Assembly: GCA_021234155.1 (NCBI GenBank) | Contig: JAJEKV010000221.1 | Span: 712,869 to 776,868 of the forward strand | Direction: 5' to 3' | DNA: 64,000 bases | Origin: Isoetes taiwanensis | Lineage: Eukaryota; Streptophyta; Lycopodiopsida; Isoetales; Isoetaceae | Part shown: piece after piece, positions 34,869-47,900 of the stretch | Layout of the letters: every line of letters begins with the position of its first letter | Numbering within the stretch: the stretch's first letter is position 1 | Notes under the pieces: generated by a model | Told to the model about the DNA's origin: nothing | The model's input: only the letters and a program-made list of their open reading frames with translations | Database searches by the model: none | Translations under genes and position numbers: made by a program

Positions 34869-36002
34869 ATGGCTGGCTATGGTGTCTTTGTAGAAGATAT
34901 GGAGATATTAGAAGAAAGTAGAGGCCGGAGTTGTGATACTGTAGTTTTGGGATGGCTAAGTCCAAGGATTTCTTTCAGTTATGACTTTGCACAGTTGGAA
35001 AGATCCCCACCGACGAAGAAAGAATCTCCCAGGCAAGAATGCTGTCCAGATTTCGAATTCTGCATGTCTGTTTCAAATTCAAGCGATTGTCTGGCAGATG
35101 AGATATTTTCTGATGGAAAAATTGTGCCTCTGGAGCTGATACAAGGCAAAAATATGGCCATAGTTGAGGAAGAGGAAGAAATGGTTGATGCAGAGACCTC
35201 TGTTTCTGTTTCGGATGAAGACGAAGCTAGAAAAAGTATGAAATCTGCGGTCTGCGGGATGAAATCTGCATCATTTCCGACATCCAGATGCGATTATCCA
35301 TCTCCAGAACGAATGCCAACATGTTCAGGTACATGGAAAGATTTATTTGGTTTTGGAAGGCCAAAAGGCAGGGGATCCAAGGCAGCAAGACAAAGGCCAA
35401 AAATTATGAGGATGTTTTGGGGTTCATTCGGAAGCGAAAAGGAAAAAGATGCTCTTCGTCTCTCAGACTCTTCTCCAAAAATAAATCAACATTCTACGCA
35501 AAAATTTCAAGGATCTGCAGGCCATTCTCCAGAAAAATGCCAAGTAATATCTGGTTTTGATTATCAGAATCAGATTATTGCACACAGCTCAGTTCCAGTT
35601 GATCTGGAAGAAAATTGTGGAGCAAAATCAACTAGTTCTTCAAGAGCTGGGAGCCCAAGAAGAGCAAATACCAGATCTGCAAGCTTTGGCTATGGCACGT
35701 ATGGCAAGCCAAATCATGGTATTATTGTGATGAAAAATCTGGAAAGATGTAGCAAAAATTTGGTTAAATCTTCAGAGAGAATGAAAAGAGAAGGATGGAT
35801 CAGAAACTCTGAGACAAGGATTGGTTCTTCCTATTCTTCCAATGTTAGGGTTGCTCCTCTTTTGAATGTTCCAATGTGTATAACACCTGCTATCAAGGTT
35901 TCTGATAACGATCACAGAGGTGCATCTGGAATGGTTAGGTTTATCAGAATTTTGTTTCACAGAGCTCATAAGGTACCCCCTAAGCCTAATCTGTCCATTT
36001 GA
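34869..36002 (+). CDS. DUF1645-family protein
   Basis: A single uninterrupted 377-codon frame. The start context is GCAATGGCT, a good plant initiation site, and an upstream TATA-like element supports it. Family landmarks: residues 61-88 DFEFCMSVSN, then LADEIFSDGKIVPL (the core DUF1645 motif); an acidic patch at 98-121; WKDLFGFGRPKGRGSK at 156-171; and VRVAPLLNVPMCI at 326-338, the conserved C-terminal block. DUF1645 proteins are plant-specific, without signal peptide or membrane span, and probably nuclear or cytosolic; a rice member has been linked to stress tolerance and grain length, but the biochemical role is unknown. The last residues after RAHK (35970) are less family-like, and GTACCC there could be a splice donor, so the true C-terminus is uncertain. 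This is the only apparently intact host gene in the window. Neighbours are repeats only. Confidence 0.85.
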   Translation: MAGYGVFVEDMEILEESRGRSCDTVVLGWLSPRISFSYDFAQLERSPPTKKESPRQECCPDFEFCMSVSNSSDCLADEIFSDGKIVPLELIQGKNMAIVEEEEEMVDAETSVSVSDEDEARKSMKSAVCGMKSASFPTSRCDYPSPERMPTCSGTWKDLFGFGRPKGRGSKAARQRPKIMRMFWGSFGSEKEKDALRLSDSSPKINQHSTQKFQGSAGHSPEKCQVISGFDYQNQIIAHSSVPVDLEENCGAKSTSSSRAGSPRRANTRSASFGYGTYGKPNHGIIVMKNLERCSKNLVKSSERMKREGWIRNSETRIGSSYSSNVRVAPLLNVPMCITPAIKVSDNDHRGASGMVRFIRILFHRAHKVPPKPNLSI

Positions 36003-37976
36003 TCAGCTGCAGAGGTACCCTTTTTCTTCTTGACAAATTCAGAGAATTTATGACATGAAGACAAGAATGTTGCACAGATTCTTCCTGCCTTGCAGGACCC
36101 TGCAATTTTGTTCTCATCTAATTTTCTGTAATATTGCACAGTTGCTGCAGATTGAAATTCTCTGATATTTTCAGCAGTTTAGAGCAATATTGGACAGATT
36201 TAACTAATCTGTGTCCTGACTTGTTACAGTTTGAACAAATGCACAATTGACTGCTACAATTTGGTCTAAATTGTTGCACTGTAAGCATGTAGAAACACAT
36301 GATTTAAACTAATCCTGCATTTTTATTGAACATGCTACCATTTGTCAAAAAAATTTGAGATTAATCTGTGCTAAGTATGGCCACATTCTACACTGCAGAG
36401 AATGTTAACGGGATAACTACAAGAATGTTGAAGAAGGTACTGCAGTGTTTTTAATGGGATAATCACAAGAAATAAGTACTAGCTGGTAGCCTGTCTCTGC
36501 CGTGATGACAACACAGAGATCCCTTCTTGTTTGCTCTGTAACGCTTAAATGCAATGTACCGTTTTTGCATGATGGAAAACTTGTTATAAAAACTTTCAGC
36601 CTTTTTTTCAATCTGGCACCTTGTTGTGTAGCCTGTGAATGTCAGTTTGAATAGTGGGTCCTCCATTTTCCAGCTCTGTAACCATGAACCCTAAAATGTA
36701 AAATTTTTCACATGCTGCCTCAAAAAAAAATCTGTACCACAGTTTAATCTGTACTTCAAAACACACTTAATCTATAACGGACACCACGTTTATGGCATGA
36801 AGGGGGTTGAAAAGATAGGACGTGCTTGGTGGCATTATCTTGGCATTATATGCGTTGATAAGCTAAAACTGCCCAAAATATTTCTCGAATTGATCAGAAT
36901 AAGGGATTAAAGTCAAGGCAAAGACGTGGGTAATCGAGGTCTAATCAGATCCGACATATAAAACCCAGATTGAGAAGGGAAAAAAAAAAAAATATTGGTT
37001 TTAGCTGTCTGATACTGTCAGATCCGAAATCAGAAATCTTGCACAAGCGGCGGAGATCTTGGAAAAGGAAAAGAAATGTAAAGAAATAGTCACAGAACAT
37101 GGATGATGGATTGGATTTAAGGAAGGAATTTAGTGACAGCGGCTATGGCACGTGGGTCTTGGTATAGGGTTTATGGGATATGGTGGGTGGAGAGCGTTTA
37201 CCCTAATTTATTGCTCGTCTCAAAAGCCACAATGCTTCATTCATTTACACGAGGAGCTGAGACATGGACATTGGATTGGATTTGGATATGGCCGCATTTC
37301 TTCATTACTCTTTCATGCTGCAGCGGCCATAGCCATAGCCGTAGCTCTCTTAGATAATCCCACTTCCTTCCCGCCGTTATAGATTTTAACTTATACCAAC
37401 CTTGTATTCTTTCCAAGAAAAATCCACCTTGGATTGGCCATGTTTCTTTATCATTGGTGAATGCTCTAGTGGATTCCCCGCCTTAGGATCTGGGAATATT
37501 CCCATGGATATACCCTCTAGACACATCAGAGCCCTACACCTAAGCATTTGATGGGTCGGACGCTCAGCCGGCCCTATTTTTTAGGGGGTTTGACAAGCAT
37601 TGAGACTGTGCCCGCGATCAAGAAACGTAGGAATATAACATAAGATTTATAGATGTTGTGGTGCATATTCGTATAGAAATACATACCTTGCTGATGCTGG
37701 ACAGGGGGATTCGAAAGGGTATTAAATCAAATTTGATATCTAGTTTGATAACAACCATGTTTGCCATAACCTGTTTGCTCTGCAACCCTTTACCTGCCGG
37801 AATTGAAATTTGTAAGCAATTGCGACTTCTTCAATCGGTTTTGTCGAAGCATCAGGTGTCATATGTAGTCATGCCACAATGTCAAGGCGAGCTATGCTTA
37901 GGAGCGCCCGTAAGAGTCATCCCGAAGGAGTCATGCCTAAGCAGATCTATGCGCCAGAGTTGTGCCAGAAAGAGTA
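36003..37976. other. 3' flank of the DUF1645 gene, no further gene
   Basis: AT-rich sequence. 36118-36300 holds repeated ATTGCACAGTT and TTGGACAGATT-like words. Short frames at 37133-37382 and 37658-38044 are not recognised. Confidence 0.5.
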
Positions 37977-38050
37977 GAATATTCTTTGTAAAGGAATATT
38001 CAAGGGGTTATTACAGTAATCATTCGAATATTCTAGTAAAATGAATATTC
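37977..38050 (+). promoter_or_regulatory. Cluster of four GAATATTC (heat-shock-element-like) sites
   Basis: GAATATTC occurs at 37977, 37994, 38026 and 38043, with steps of 17, 32 and 17 bp. Each fits the nGAAnnTTCn unit bound by heat-shock factors. No gene with a recognisable start lies directly downstream, so any target is unknown. It could be part of a decayed LTR promoter. Confidence 0.4.
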
Positions 38051-41000
38051 GGGAGGTTCTGGAAAATAACTCTCTCTGATCCAACGATGGATAGCGGTTG
38101 GATTTTTAGAACCTACAAGGATTGGGTTTAAGGGAGCATAATGCCTATAGTTTGATAGAATATATACATCGGAATCAACAACGTAAAAAAATAGTGTAAA
38201 TCTTAGAATAGCCTTTCTTTTCACGTTCGTGCTTGAGTGTCTTAAGGATCTCTTAAGGACCATCAAATTAGGATTAATCATATGGACTTGCACCCTTGGA
38301 GACCCTTACCTAGGATTCATGATATTTTGTTTCAAATTCAAATAAGGGCATGAATTTAAATAAATAAAAAACATTCGCTATGTTTTCTAAAATGTGGTTG
38401 CATGCAACACAACTCTAACCCTATTATCTCCCACAAGCTTAATCAACGATGGGCGACCGGCGCTTCTCGCTCTTGACCGAGGAATGGCATCTTCGAAGTA
38501 GTCAATAGGATGTTTGTACACCTTTTCAATGCCTGCAGAGTTGTTATTTCGTTAAGATGTGATGTGCATTTATTCTTCTGCATTTTTTTCTTATTCTGTT
38601 GAGTTGCTTACCTCTGGGAGGTTTTATATTATAGTTCTTGCGGATTTATCGGCATTCGACAGGTCTATTATCTCAATATTTACACGATATGATGCCTTTT
38701 CTCTTACAAAAGCTCTTTCATTCTAGATAGGTGACTTATGCAGCAAAAACAACAAGGGTTGTCTTGTTCTTCTTGTATGCAATTTTTTTTGTAATTGCTA
38801 TTGATCCTTTTGGAAACTTTGTGTGGTATTCAGCCTCTTTTTGTATTGCAGATGCTGAAGAATGAAGCTTAGCTACCTTATAAATTAGTAACCTTAGAAT
38901 GATGCGTATCTGTCTAAGAAATTGTATTGTGTGGCAGTATTTATTGCATTTTCAGAAGTTGTCACGCGCAAGCTTAGGCTCATTTTCGAGAAGCACACCA
39001 ATATTTATGCTTGGTTCTTGCAATGTTTTCTTGTTACTTTGATTTTTGTCTTTGAGTTACTGATTTGTCGGATAAAGATTTGAAGCTTTTATCTTTACTC
39101 CTTATCTGTTTCTCTTTGTATTTTAGAAGGCTACATATGAGACGCCACTTTTTACTATGGAGATAGCAATTGAGACTTCACTTTTCACTCTGAAGGTAGC
39201 AAATGTCTTCACCCTTTTATTCTTCTTCATCTTCTGTGTGTTTCTAACCTGTCCTTTTCCAGGGTTCGTGCTGCCATTATAAAGGATGAAACGAGTGCTT
39301 AGAATGACCACCTTACAGATTGCACTAGGTCACGCTCCCTTCCATTACAGATTGCACTAGGTCACGCTTGTTCCATTTTAGTGCACTAGTAGGTATGCTC
39401 TTCTCTAAAGGCGTTTTAGCTTATGAATTGCTCAACGAAGTTTGTTTTATATAGAGTTTATTTGATATAATTTATTGTAAAACACATGGTAAAACTATGG
39501 GTTCAACTCCCACATGTTCATATTTCCATTGCACTCACAAAATTTGTCATTGCAGCATCACTAAACTCGACACATGAAGCACCTTTAAATATCTTATATA
39601 CTTGAGATTAGATTGTTTAATTGTATTGGTTAACTATTTGATGTAAGAACAATCCCTTCTTCCCTTCTTCTTAAACCATCTATGTTTACCACATTGGTTA
39701 ACTAATTATTGTCATGCAAAATAGCAATCTAAACCAACCACATTCGCCACATTGTCTCTACATCATGTTTACCACATTGTGGTATTATATTAATTAATCC
39801 CGTCGATCCAAGCCATCGGATCGAGATTCTTTGCATGCTTTCTCTGGTTGGGAGATCGCTATATTAGGCGAGGTTCTTCAAAGATCTCAGGTGCTTCCTC
39901 TTCTCTCGCTAGCATCCTTATTCTCTACTCTTTGAACCCCCCTCCCCTTAAATGTTTAATGTATTTTTTGCTTGGCACGCGTGACCAGCCCCTCTATTTG
40001 AAGAGGTTTTTCTTTTTGTTGTCAGCGTGACACGCTGTGATCGCCCTCTCCACTTGTACGGGTTGTTTTTAATTGCCTTCTCGACTTCTCCATTTGTGGG
40101 TTTTTGGAGCGATTTTCAAGCCCTTACATTTGTCCAAGCCCCTTGAAAGCTTATCATTAGCGTTTTCCTCGAAAACCGAAGGGCGTGGTCTTTTAATCCC
40201 GATTCGACAAGGGTACACAAACCAAACATCTATTAGCATTGTATTTTTGGGGTCCAAGTTGTATAATTGGACATTCCCTTTATTTTTGGGTAGTTCGGTG
40301 TGTGCGGCTACCCACTATCCATCATTGTAGAAAACCCGTTGGGATGAATGAGAAGCCTATCTATCGAGAGGGTTTTGTCGTTTTTCATCACGAGCCCCAT
40401 TCGTAATCACTAGCATTGTAAAATTATCATGTACATACCGAGGAAGATAGATGTGATTAAATATCGCTCCACTAAACTTTTTGCATATTAGGCATTAGTG
40501 CATTATATATTTTAAGATGTTATAAAGACCAACTACAACTATCACGCTCCACTAAACTTGACATATTAAGCATTAGTACAGTTATATATTTTAAGTTGTT
40601 ATAAAGACCAACTACAACTATCACATTCTAGTACTATGTCCACATACCAGTAAAGATAGATGTGACTAAATATCATCCCACTAAACTTGTCATATTAAGC
40701 ATTAGTATAGATTATCTACTTCGTTAATTTGGGATTATCCCAAGATGGCAAAAAAGATTTTTGGAATTTTTTTAACTTAATTTCATATGATTTTGGGTTT
40801 TCGAACTCCGAGGAAAAATTTACGATTTCCAAAAATCGTGTGAGTTTTTCTATGATTTTTTGCTCTTCGATTTCCACCACAGAGGCGATGATATCGAGGA
40901 GGAATTTGGCATCTTATTTTGGTAAAATCGTGGTGCATGCTTACAGGTGGCGTCGGGTCCCGCCGGGATGGATTGTCGACCGCCATAAGAGAGCTTTGGA

Positions 41001-42368
41001 TTTATGAACTCTGTGGCATGTTCTACTGCAAGTTTCTATCCTCTCATCTTTTTTTCTTTCAGGCTAATTGCTGAATACTGCAGCTGCTTCCAGGGTTTTC
41101 AAGCATTGTGGTTGCCCGAGGATGATTCTGGCAGTATTAGGCATGGTGCGATGCATAACAGACTTACTTAATTTTTCCTTTTTCTTTGTTCACATAAATA
41201 AGAGGGTATTGGAGTACATGAATCAGATGATGCATGTTGTGGAATGGTTTTGGGGTGTGGTTGCATACCGGGTCATGGATTTGATGCCTCAAACTAACTT
41301 TGCTTCTTCTTTGGGGTATGGTTGCATCTTTGGGTCATGGATTTCATGCCCATGTGAGACTAAGTTTGCTTCGGTAAGGGCGCCACAACGCCACAATTTT
41401 CTCTGTCTATTGCAAAGTTGTTCGAACCCAGTGATGACTCTAACTTTATTGTTTTCTTCATCTTCCACTTGCCCGCATGCTTTCAATTTTTGTCAAGTCT
41501 TCATTTAGAGTTCGAGCATATCTATAGTTCTTTTATGAAACTCTTGTCGGTCTAGAAATCGGATATATCTTTTTGCGGTCTTTGTCCAACTATGATTAGT
41601 TACGTACTCTCACGGTGGCTATTGCAAAGCCCCGATAAGTACATCGTTAGGTCTAGGGTATCGAGGGGATACATCTTGGAGAGTTAGGGTCCCGTGGCCA
41701 AAGCCGGGTAGATCACCGGGTATACATAAGCCAATAATATGTTTTCAAGAATTTATTCTTTATATCTTTCTTAAATGTCGATCCGTGGAGGCTGAAGTTT
41801 GGGTTACCCGACTCGTCTATTGGGAAAACCGTGATGACAAGGCATGGCGCTAACATATCCGGAAAAGGTAGGTGGCATATAAACCTTTTTTGTTCAAGTA
41901 GTAGGACATAGAAACATTGCTATCGGTGTTTTTTTTTTCGATTCGACAATAAGTGCTATTTTTAGGATTTATGGCTATGCAACTTTTGTAGGCATCAATT
42001 AATTCTTTGCAATTGCTCATGTTTGCTAATTCTTTTTAGAGCATTGGTGGATGAAAGACATGTGCCGACATTTAAATGAAGGTAATTGTTTTTTTGTTCA
42101 TTTCATGGCATTTTGAGCATACTATCTTGTTGCATTTGCTTTGTTAAGGGAAATTTGTCATTGTCATTGAGTTATTAGGAAGGCCAGTATTAGCATTCGA
42201 AAGGGACAATCCTTGAAGCCCGACCTTCGTTCATATCAAGGTGATGCACAAAGAAATAATTACGGATCACTCGTTTTTAAACGTGATGTAGTTGGTATGC
42301 TTACTTGACAGGATCATATTTGTTTTGTGTAGAAATTTCTCATCTACTCTGATGCAGCCATCACGTTC
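38051..42368. other. Intergenic, simple repeats, no gene recognised
   Basis: No domain was found in the short frames. Tandem duplications: TTACAGATTGCACTAGGTCA at 39313 and 39345. At 40440-40730 a degenerate array of units containing CCACTAAACTT, CATATTA and GGCATTAGT or AGCATTAGT, TATATATTTTAAG and ATAAAGACCAACTACAACTA; part of this unit recurs at 45470-45535. Open frames at 40729-41007 and 41068-41508 match nothing I know. Confidence 0.5.
40440..40730 (+). repeat. Degenerate tandem array
   Basis: Three partial units share CACTAAACTT and CATTAG words. Two share TTATAAAGACCAACTACAAC. Another copy of the latter lies at about 45490. Confidence 0.75.
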
Positions 42369-42507
42369 ACTAAGCCCATGCATTTGCAAGGCAGATAAGG
42401 CGGACGGTGTGAAATGCAATCTCTTTATTCAAATATAAATGTACAAGTTCGGAGACATGCAATGAGAAATTTTTAAGCACTAAGGGCGAATCTTTCGGAT
42501 CTTATGG
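42369..42507 (+). repeat. Direct repeat, left copy
   Basis: GCAGATAAGGCGGACGGTGT and flanking sequence up to CTTATGGA recur at 42905-43047 with roughly 85% identity by eye. A small LTR-like pair is possible, but TG/CA ends are not evident. Confidence 0.8.
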
Positions 42508-42904
42508 AATGCATGTCCTATAGTCAACCGTCTATGTTGAAAGTAATCATCCATTTTTATTATTGATTGTCGATCTTGCCGAGTGGATGTCATGGTTATA
42601 ACCGGTTCATGCATAACCCAGTGTGTTTTAGGTGCACCACCTCTATTTCATGCAACCACGATTACATGGACATTTATATCCGGTAAGAGAGGTCATGTCA
42701 TGACATGACTTTATTCCGAGCATATATTATCAATGGATCATTAATTCACTTTGCATCCACCTTATTTATTGATTGCCTTATGATGCTCAACATTTCTTTG
42801 CCTATCATTGAGAAAATGGTTCTAGAAGAGACCGGTAGTGATCGTGGCATATGGCACTGAAAGTAATTTTCGAGAAGGTATTAGAGACATGGTGGCATCA
42901 AGTT

Positions 42905-43047
42905 TACTAAATCCATGAATTTGCAGGGCAGATAAGGCGGACGGTGTGAAATCCAATCTGTTTGTTCAAATATAAATGTGCAAGTTCAGAGACATAAGGC
43001 AATGAGAAATGTTCAGCACTAAGGGCAAAATGCTTAGATCTTATGGA
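42905..43047 (+). repeat. Direct repeat, right copy
   Basis: Partner of 42369-42507, same orientation, 0.5 kb apart. Confidence 0.8.
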
Positions 43048-44445
43048 CAAAAATCTGTAGGAGAAAAAGCTTTGCATATGGGCAGGAACAACCTGTGTCG
43101 CTGGAGCGCTTCCATGATCACCATCATTGACTCACATGTTATGAAGAACCCACATTGTTCCTGTAATAAAATATGACGACAAACAGCAATCAGGTATTGT
43201 TGATCATTCAAGATTATTTGTTTAAGCATCTCGGTTGTGCAAGTTTCATCTAGCTTTAATTTCAAGGCCCTGTTTGCCAAGCTATCTTGCCTTCACTATA
43301 CACATGGAACTCCTAGAGGAGATTACGTAATTTAAGCATCTGATGTGGTATTAACGTATGTGCTTCAGTTCAGGCCATTCCAGGCTAATCCGACTACTGC
43401 TTAATAACAAGTTTCTCTGCCGAAGCCAACAAAAGCTCCTGCTCTCTTCAGAATGCTCATACCATTTGCCCTGTCATTTTTTCGCTCTTAAAAGCCCTGC
43501 ATGTTATACAATGATTATTCCAGTATTCAAAAAATTGGGCCAGGTTAGTCTGTTCAGCTTTGAGATTTCGAAATTAAGATCTTGGGTCCAGTTTATTAGG
43601 GCCTTTGGACTTCATACGGTTATTATCTCTTTGGTACGGTATTGAGAGTTCAAAAGCATGTTCAGTATTCTTTGTTCGAATAAAAAAATAGAACTATTTA
43701 CTTCTATTCTTAAGCCAAATATTTTTTTTTGTGACGATGGTTTCTTACGAATCGAAGATGACTCATAGATTACTCTTAATGATCGGGGTATGATCTTCAT
43801 CCCACAATTAATAAGCTAAGATGGATCACAACATTTATGATGTTTGCCCTATCTTTGGAATCCTTTGCCAAACTTTTCGCAATAATTGAATCATGGATAT
43901 CCACATTGTGAAACCACATTGCTTCGAATCCCTGATAATAGCTTTCTTTGCTTTTCTATAAACTCTGGACAGGCAACAAAAGTCAAGAGATAGACTTAAT
44001 GGCATTTCTAGAGGAGGTAGACATTTGCTTATGTGGCAGATTTGTTTAACTTAGATTAAATTTACAGGTCATAACAAAGGTTCATATGCAATAGGATCTT
44101 TCCATTTTATTTCTTCACTTCCAACAACCGTGTTCTTTGGCATTCTAAAGGAGGTATTAATATTTAAAGTGGAGTTATTAAGATGTAATCGATATCTATG
44201 TTCCAATGCAGGACTAAGGATTTCCAACCAGAATTTGAAGTATAGCACTGGACATTCCAAGCAACAATTTTGTTGTAGCATCTCTATTATATCTTTTTTG
44301 TAAATTATACACATGAAATGTAGAGGGCTTTCTATGTTTACAGTGCACTTATTAGATGTAGTTTATATTAGATCTGATACATACACCTTATGTATCTTAT
44401 TCTACAAAGTCATTATAGATGCATAAAGACATGTTATGGAAAAAT
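43048..44445. other. No gene recognised
   Basis: AT-rich sequence with short frames on both strands and no known domain. Confidence 0.5.
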
Positions 44446-44615
44446 GGCGCTTTGGTAGTGCTTTTCTTGCCATGTATCATGCATACAAACATCAAGCATG
44501 CAATAAGCTACATCTCTGCTCTATGGTTGTGGCGCTTTGGTAGTGCTTTTCTTGCCATGTATCAGGCTTACAAACATCAAGCATGCAATAAGCTACATCT
44601 CTGCTCTATGGTTGC
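44446..44615 (+). repeat. 85-bp tandem duplication
   Basis: GGCGCTTTGGTAGTGCTTTT begins at 44446 and 44531. The two 85-bp copies differ at only two or three positions, so the event is recent. Confidence 0.95.
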
Positions 44616-45560
44616 ACATGTTTAAAAGCATTTGGAACTTTTTTTATGGAAGCATTTGAGGCTATTTAGCTAGATCGTCTATTCAGTTTTATAAGGTTTT
44701 TCTTAAATCGATGAATCCAAATTGCAAGCTCAAGATCTTTTAAAGATCAAGCTCAAGACCCTTAAACAGGGCACTTATAGGATAGGATTTTAATTGAGTA
44801 TAAAGTAGGGGATATTGTTATGAAATTGAGTATAAACTAGGTGACATTGTTATGAAATTTTTCAAAGGTGTTATGTCTTTGTTTAATAAGGATGCACAGC
44901 ATTAGAGTGCATCAAATCTTCCAAGTGAGAAGCCATTGACTAGCTATGCATTCTACCAGGAAATATCAATAGAATCGTGTGCCGGGAAAGAATGAGGCCA
45001 TACCCGCCATGTGGGCATCTATAGGGTGCAACATGGCATCCCTGCAATGCAACATGGCATCATTGCAATGTAACAACGTCCTTTTTAAATGCCATTGCCA
45101 AGCCTAATGATGATTTACAAATTCATTGGTTCTTTAGTCCAAAGTTCAAATGACATAGAATAAGCTTGAAAAAACCCATGTATTTTTTATGTTGAACAAA
45201 CAAATAGTCCCTATGCGCCAAATTATGAATGACACATTTCATTCACATCGCCACGTTGCATTGACAAACTAATCCTCACCTTTTCCTCACATAACTAACA
45301 AACAAATTAAGGAAATACACCTTTTTGCTATTTATACACCCAAGCACTCCAAGCACTCCAAGCACACATAGCATGTTCTAGCTAAAGCCCATATTTTCAT
45401 GCTCCAAATCTTCTTTTGTTACTAAACAATCGCCTTTCAAATCGTTACTAGGCGGCAAGCCCGCACTATAACTAGTATATTTTAAAACATTTATAAAGAC
45501 CAACTACAACTATCAACGTTCTAGTACCATGTCAAAAATAATGTTCGTTTATCATGTCAT
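44616..45560. other. No gene; minor repeats
   Basis: TTGAGTATAAA(G/C)TAGG is repeated with a 33-bp step near 44795-44865. CAAGCACTC triplets occur near 45340. The sequence leads into the gypsy element; no 5' LTR was identified. Confidence 0.45.
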
Positions 45561-45582
45561 GGAATTGTATTGAGGAACCATA

Positions 45583-46320
45583 TTGTATAACGAGACATGG
45601 TTTGTAAACGTTTTGGCCCACAAACACGTACTCGATTTTAAGATTTGGTTTCCACTCATAAATCATTACAAAACTCATAATGATTCAATTTTGGGGGCCT
45701 TATGTGAGGTTAACTCATGGACATTGTTCTCAGAGTGCATTGACTCATTATTTGCTTGCAAATTATCGAGAATATTGCAAAAAGGTGGGATCTTGTTAAA
45801 CGTAATGAGCTGTGAAACGATATCTGATTATTATATGAAATTCAGTCATTTGGGTTCATAAGTTAGAAACTTGAGTGAAAATGAGCTTTTAAGAAAGTTT
45901 GTGAATGGTTTAAGGGGAAGAAAAGAATAAATAAATGAAAACTTGCAGCTATTGAGTAAGAAAAAAGGGAGATTGCAAATTTCATACCTGAAGAATTTAT
46001 CTCGAGTGGATACCAAGTCTCCAAAGACATGGTTGTTCAGGATGAAAGGTTCAGTAAAAGGCCAGGATGTGAATGTTTTACTTGAATGGAGCAACACATG
46101 GTTTTATTTCGCAAGATTTGGTGTACAAGCTAGAATTACCTATTTGTGATTTACAAACTCAAATCACAGTAATGCAAGCTTTGAAGGGTCCTAAGAATCA
46201 GTGTAATAAATATGTGATAGCTCCTATCCAAATAGGGCAAATGAGTCAAAAGATAGAGTTTTGATTCTAGCTCCTCTAGGATGTATGGATGTGATATTGG
46301 GAATTGGATGGCGAGGAAAC
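45583..46320 (+). pseudogene. Gypsy gag and protease remnants
   Basis: Gag-like text (ISDYYMKFSHLG, then NELLRKFVNGLRG) is followed by a zinc-knuckle-free gap and a retropepsin: ATHGFISQDLVYKLELPI near 46090-46150 and LGCMDVILGIGW near 46275-46310. The catalytic Asp-x-Gly position reads Asn and is crossed by a frame change, so the protease is inactive. Confidence 0.75.
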
Positions 46321-46829
46321 AGTTTTGATGCCGACCTAAATATCGTGAAAAGGCGGTGATTATAACTATGGAAGGCCAATCTTTGAAGTTGCTTCGCATT
46401 TTGCATCCCAAGATGAACCTCTAATATCATATTCGAAGTTAAGAAGTTACTACAAAGTGAAGCGAGTCATATTTTCATTTACTTGAGGAACTCCGATCCT
46501 CAACCACAGGTGTCTCTTGAATTGTATAGTTTTCTCAGGCAATTTGATGATCTCTTCAAAGATGAGAAGACTTTAGATCTACATCCTCATCGCACAGAAA
46601 ATCATGCAATACAATTGCAAGAAAATGCAAAGCCTCCAAATAAAGGCCTTTACCGAAGTTAGCCATTTTGAAAAATTGGAGTTTGAAAGGCGATAACGAA
46701 ATGTTAGACCATCGAGTTATCACGACCTAGATGTTCCCCTTTTGGCTACCAAGATACGTGATATAGAATGTGTGTAGATTCTTGAGCCCTCAATAAGGAA
46801 TTGTAAAGAATAAGTTTCCGCACTGCAGT

Positions 46830-47900
46830 GATGATTTATTTGATGAGTTACGAGGTGCATGCATCTTTAGCAAGATAGACTTGAAATCAGGATATGATCA
46901 GATTCGAAGAAAGAATGAGGACATTAGTAAGACAACATTGGAACCACTTACGGGTCATTATGTGTTTGCGGTAATGCCATTCGAATCCACCAATGCTCAG
47001 GCACCATTTTGCCATCTCATGGGGAGAGTTCTAACACCGCATTGGGGAAAAAGTGTTGTAGTAGTCTTTGACAATATCCATATATATAGCGTGATCCATC
47101 GAGGGCACAAACAACATCTTCAACGGGTTTTAATCTTCTCGCTGCGAGAACAAGTTGTTTGTTAACAAGTCCAAGAGTAGATTCTTTATGCGGGAAGTTG
47201 GATATTTGGGACATATTATATCCCATGAGGGCATAAGGATGGATCCTGAAAAGCTTAGGGTTAATATTGATTGGCCTTGACCTGAAAACCTCAAGGATTT
47301 ACGTTCGTTTGTACAATTATGCGATTCTTATCGAAGATTTGTGAAGGATTTTGCAAAAGTAACTCTTCCTCTTAGCAAGTTTTAAAAAGAACACACCCTT
47401 TGACCGAATATGGAAGCCGATGAAGCTTTTCAAATTGTGAAAGAGAAAATGACAATAGAGAGCGATTATTAGTAGTGTCCGATTGGAATAAACCTTTACA
47501 ATATGTTCGGACGCCACTGGAAATGCTATTAGTGCAGTACTTATGCAAAGCATCGGGCATCCATTAGCTTATGTTAGATGCTCAAGCCATTGGAGCAAAA
47601 AGTATAGAACTTATGAACGCATAATTGATTGCCTTGGTTCATGCGCTAAAGAAATGGAACATTATCTTATGGGATCAAAGTTTGTTGCCCTGCTTTGATC
47701 GCCAGAGTTTGAGACATATACAAATACAAGATCTTATTAATGCACACCGGTTAAAGCTCATTGACATTATAAAGGGATTTTGAAGGGTTACAACTTAAGT
47801 ATAAACACGAAAAGGAGAATCAGAAGGAGAATCAGTTCTGTCGATGCACTAAGCCGTAGTAAATATTCAGGGCCATATCCATAGCAAGAGATGGTTGATC
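46830..47900 (+). pseudogene. Gypsy reverse transcriptase and RNase H remnants
   Basis: The 94-codon frame at 46881-47165 carries KSGYDQIR, TGHYVFAVMPFESTNAQAPF and VVVVFDNIHIYS. The last should hold the paired Asp of motif C but has Asp-Asn. It continues out of frame with REVGYLGHIISHEGIRMDP and LRSFVQLCDSYRRFVKDFAK, the connection region, then weak RNase H sequence to about 47900. A start of the frame (FSKIDLKSGY) lies just before 46881. Confidence 0.85.
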
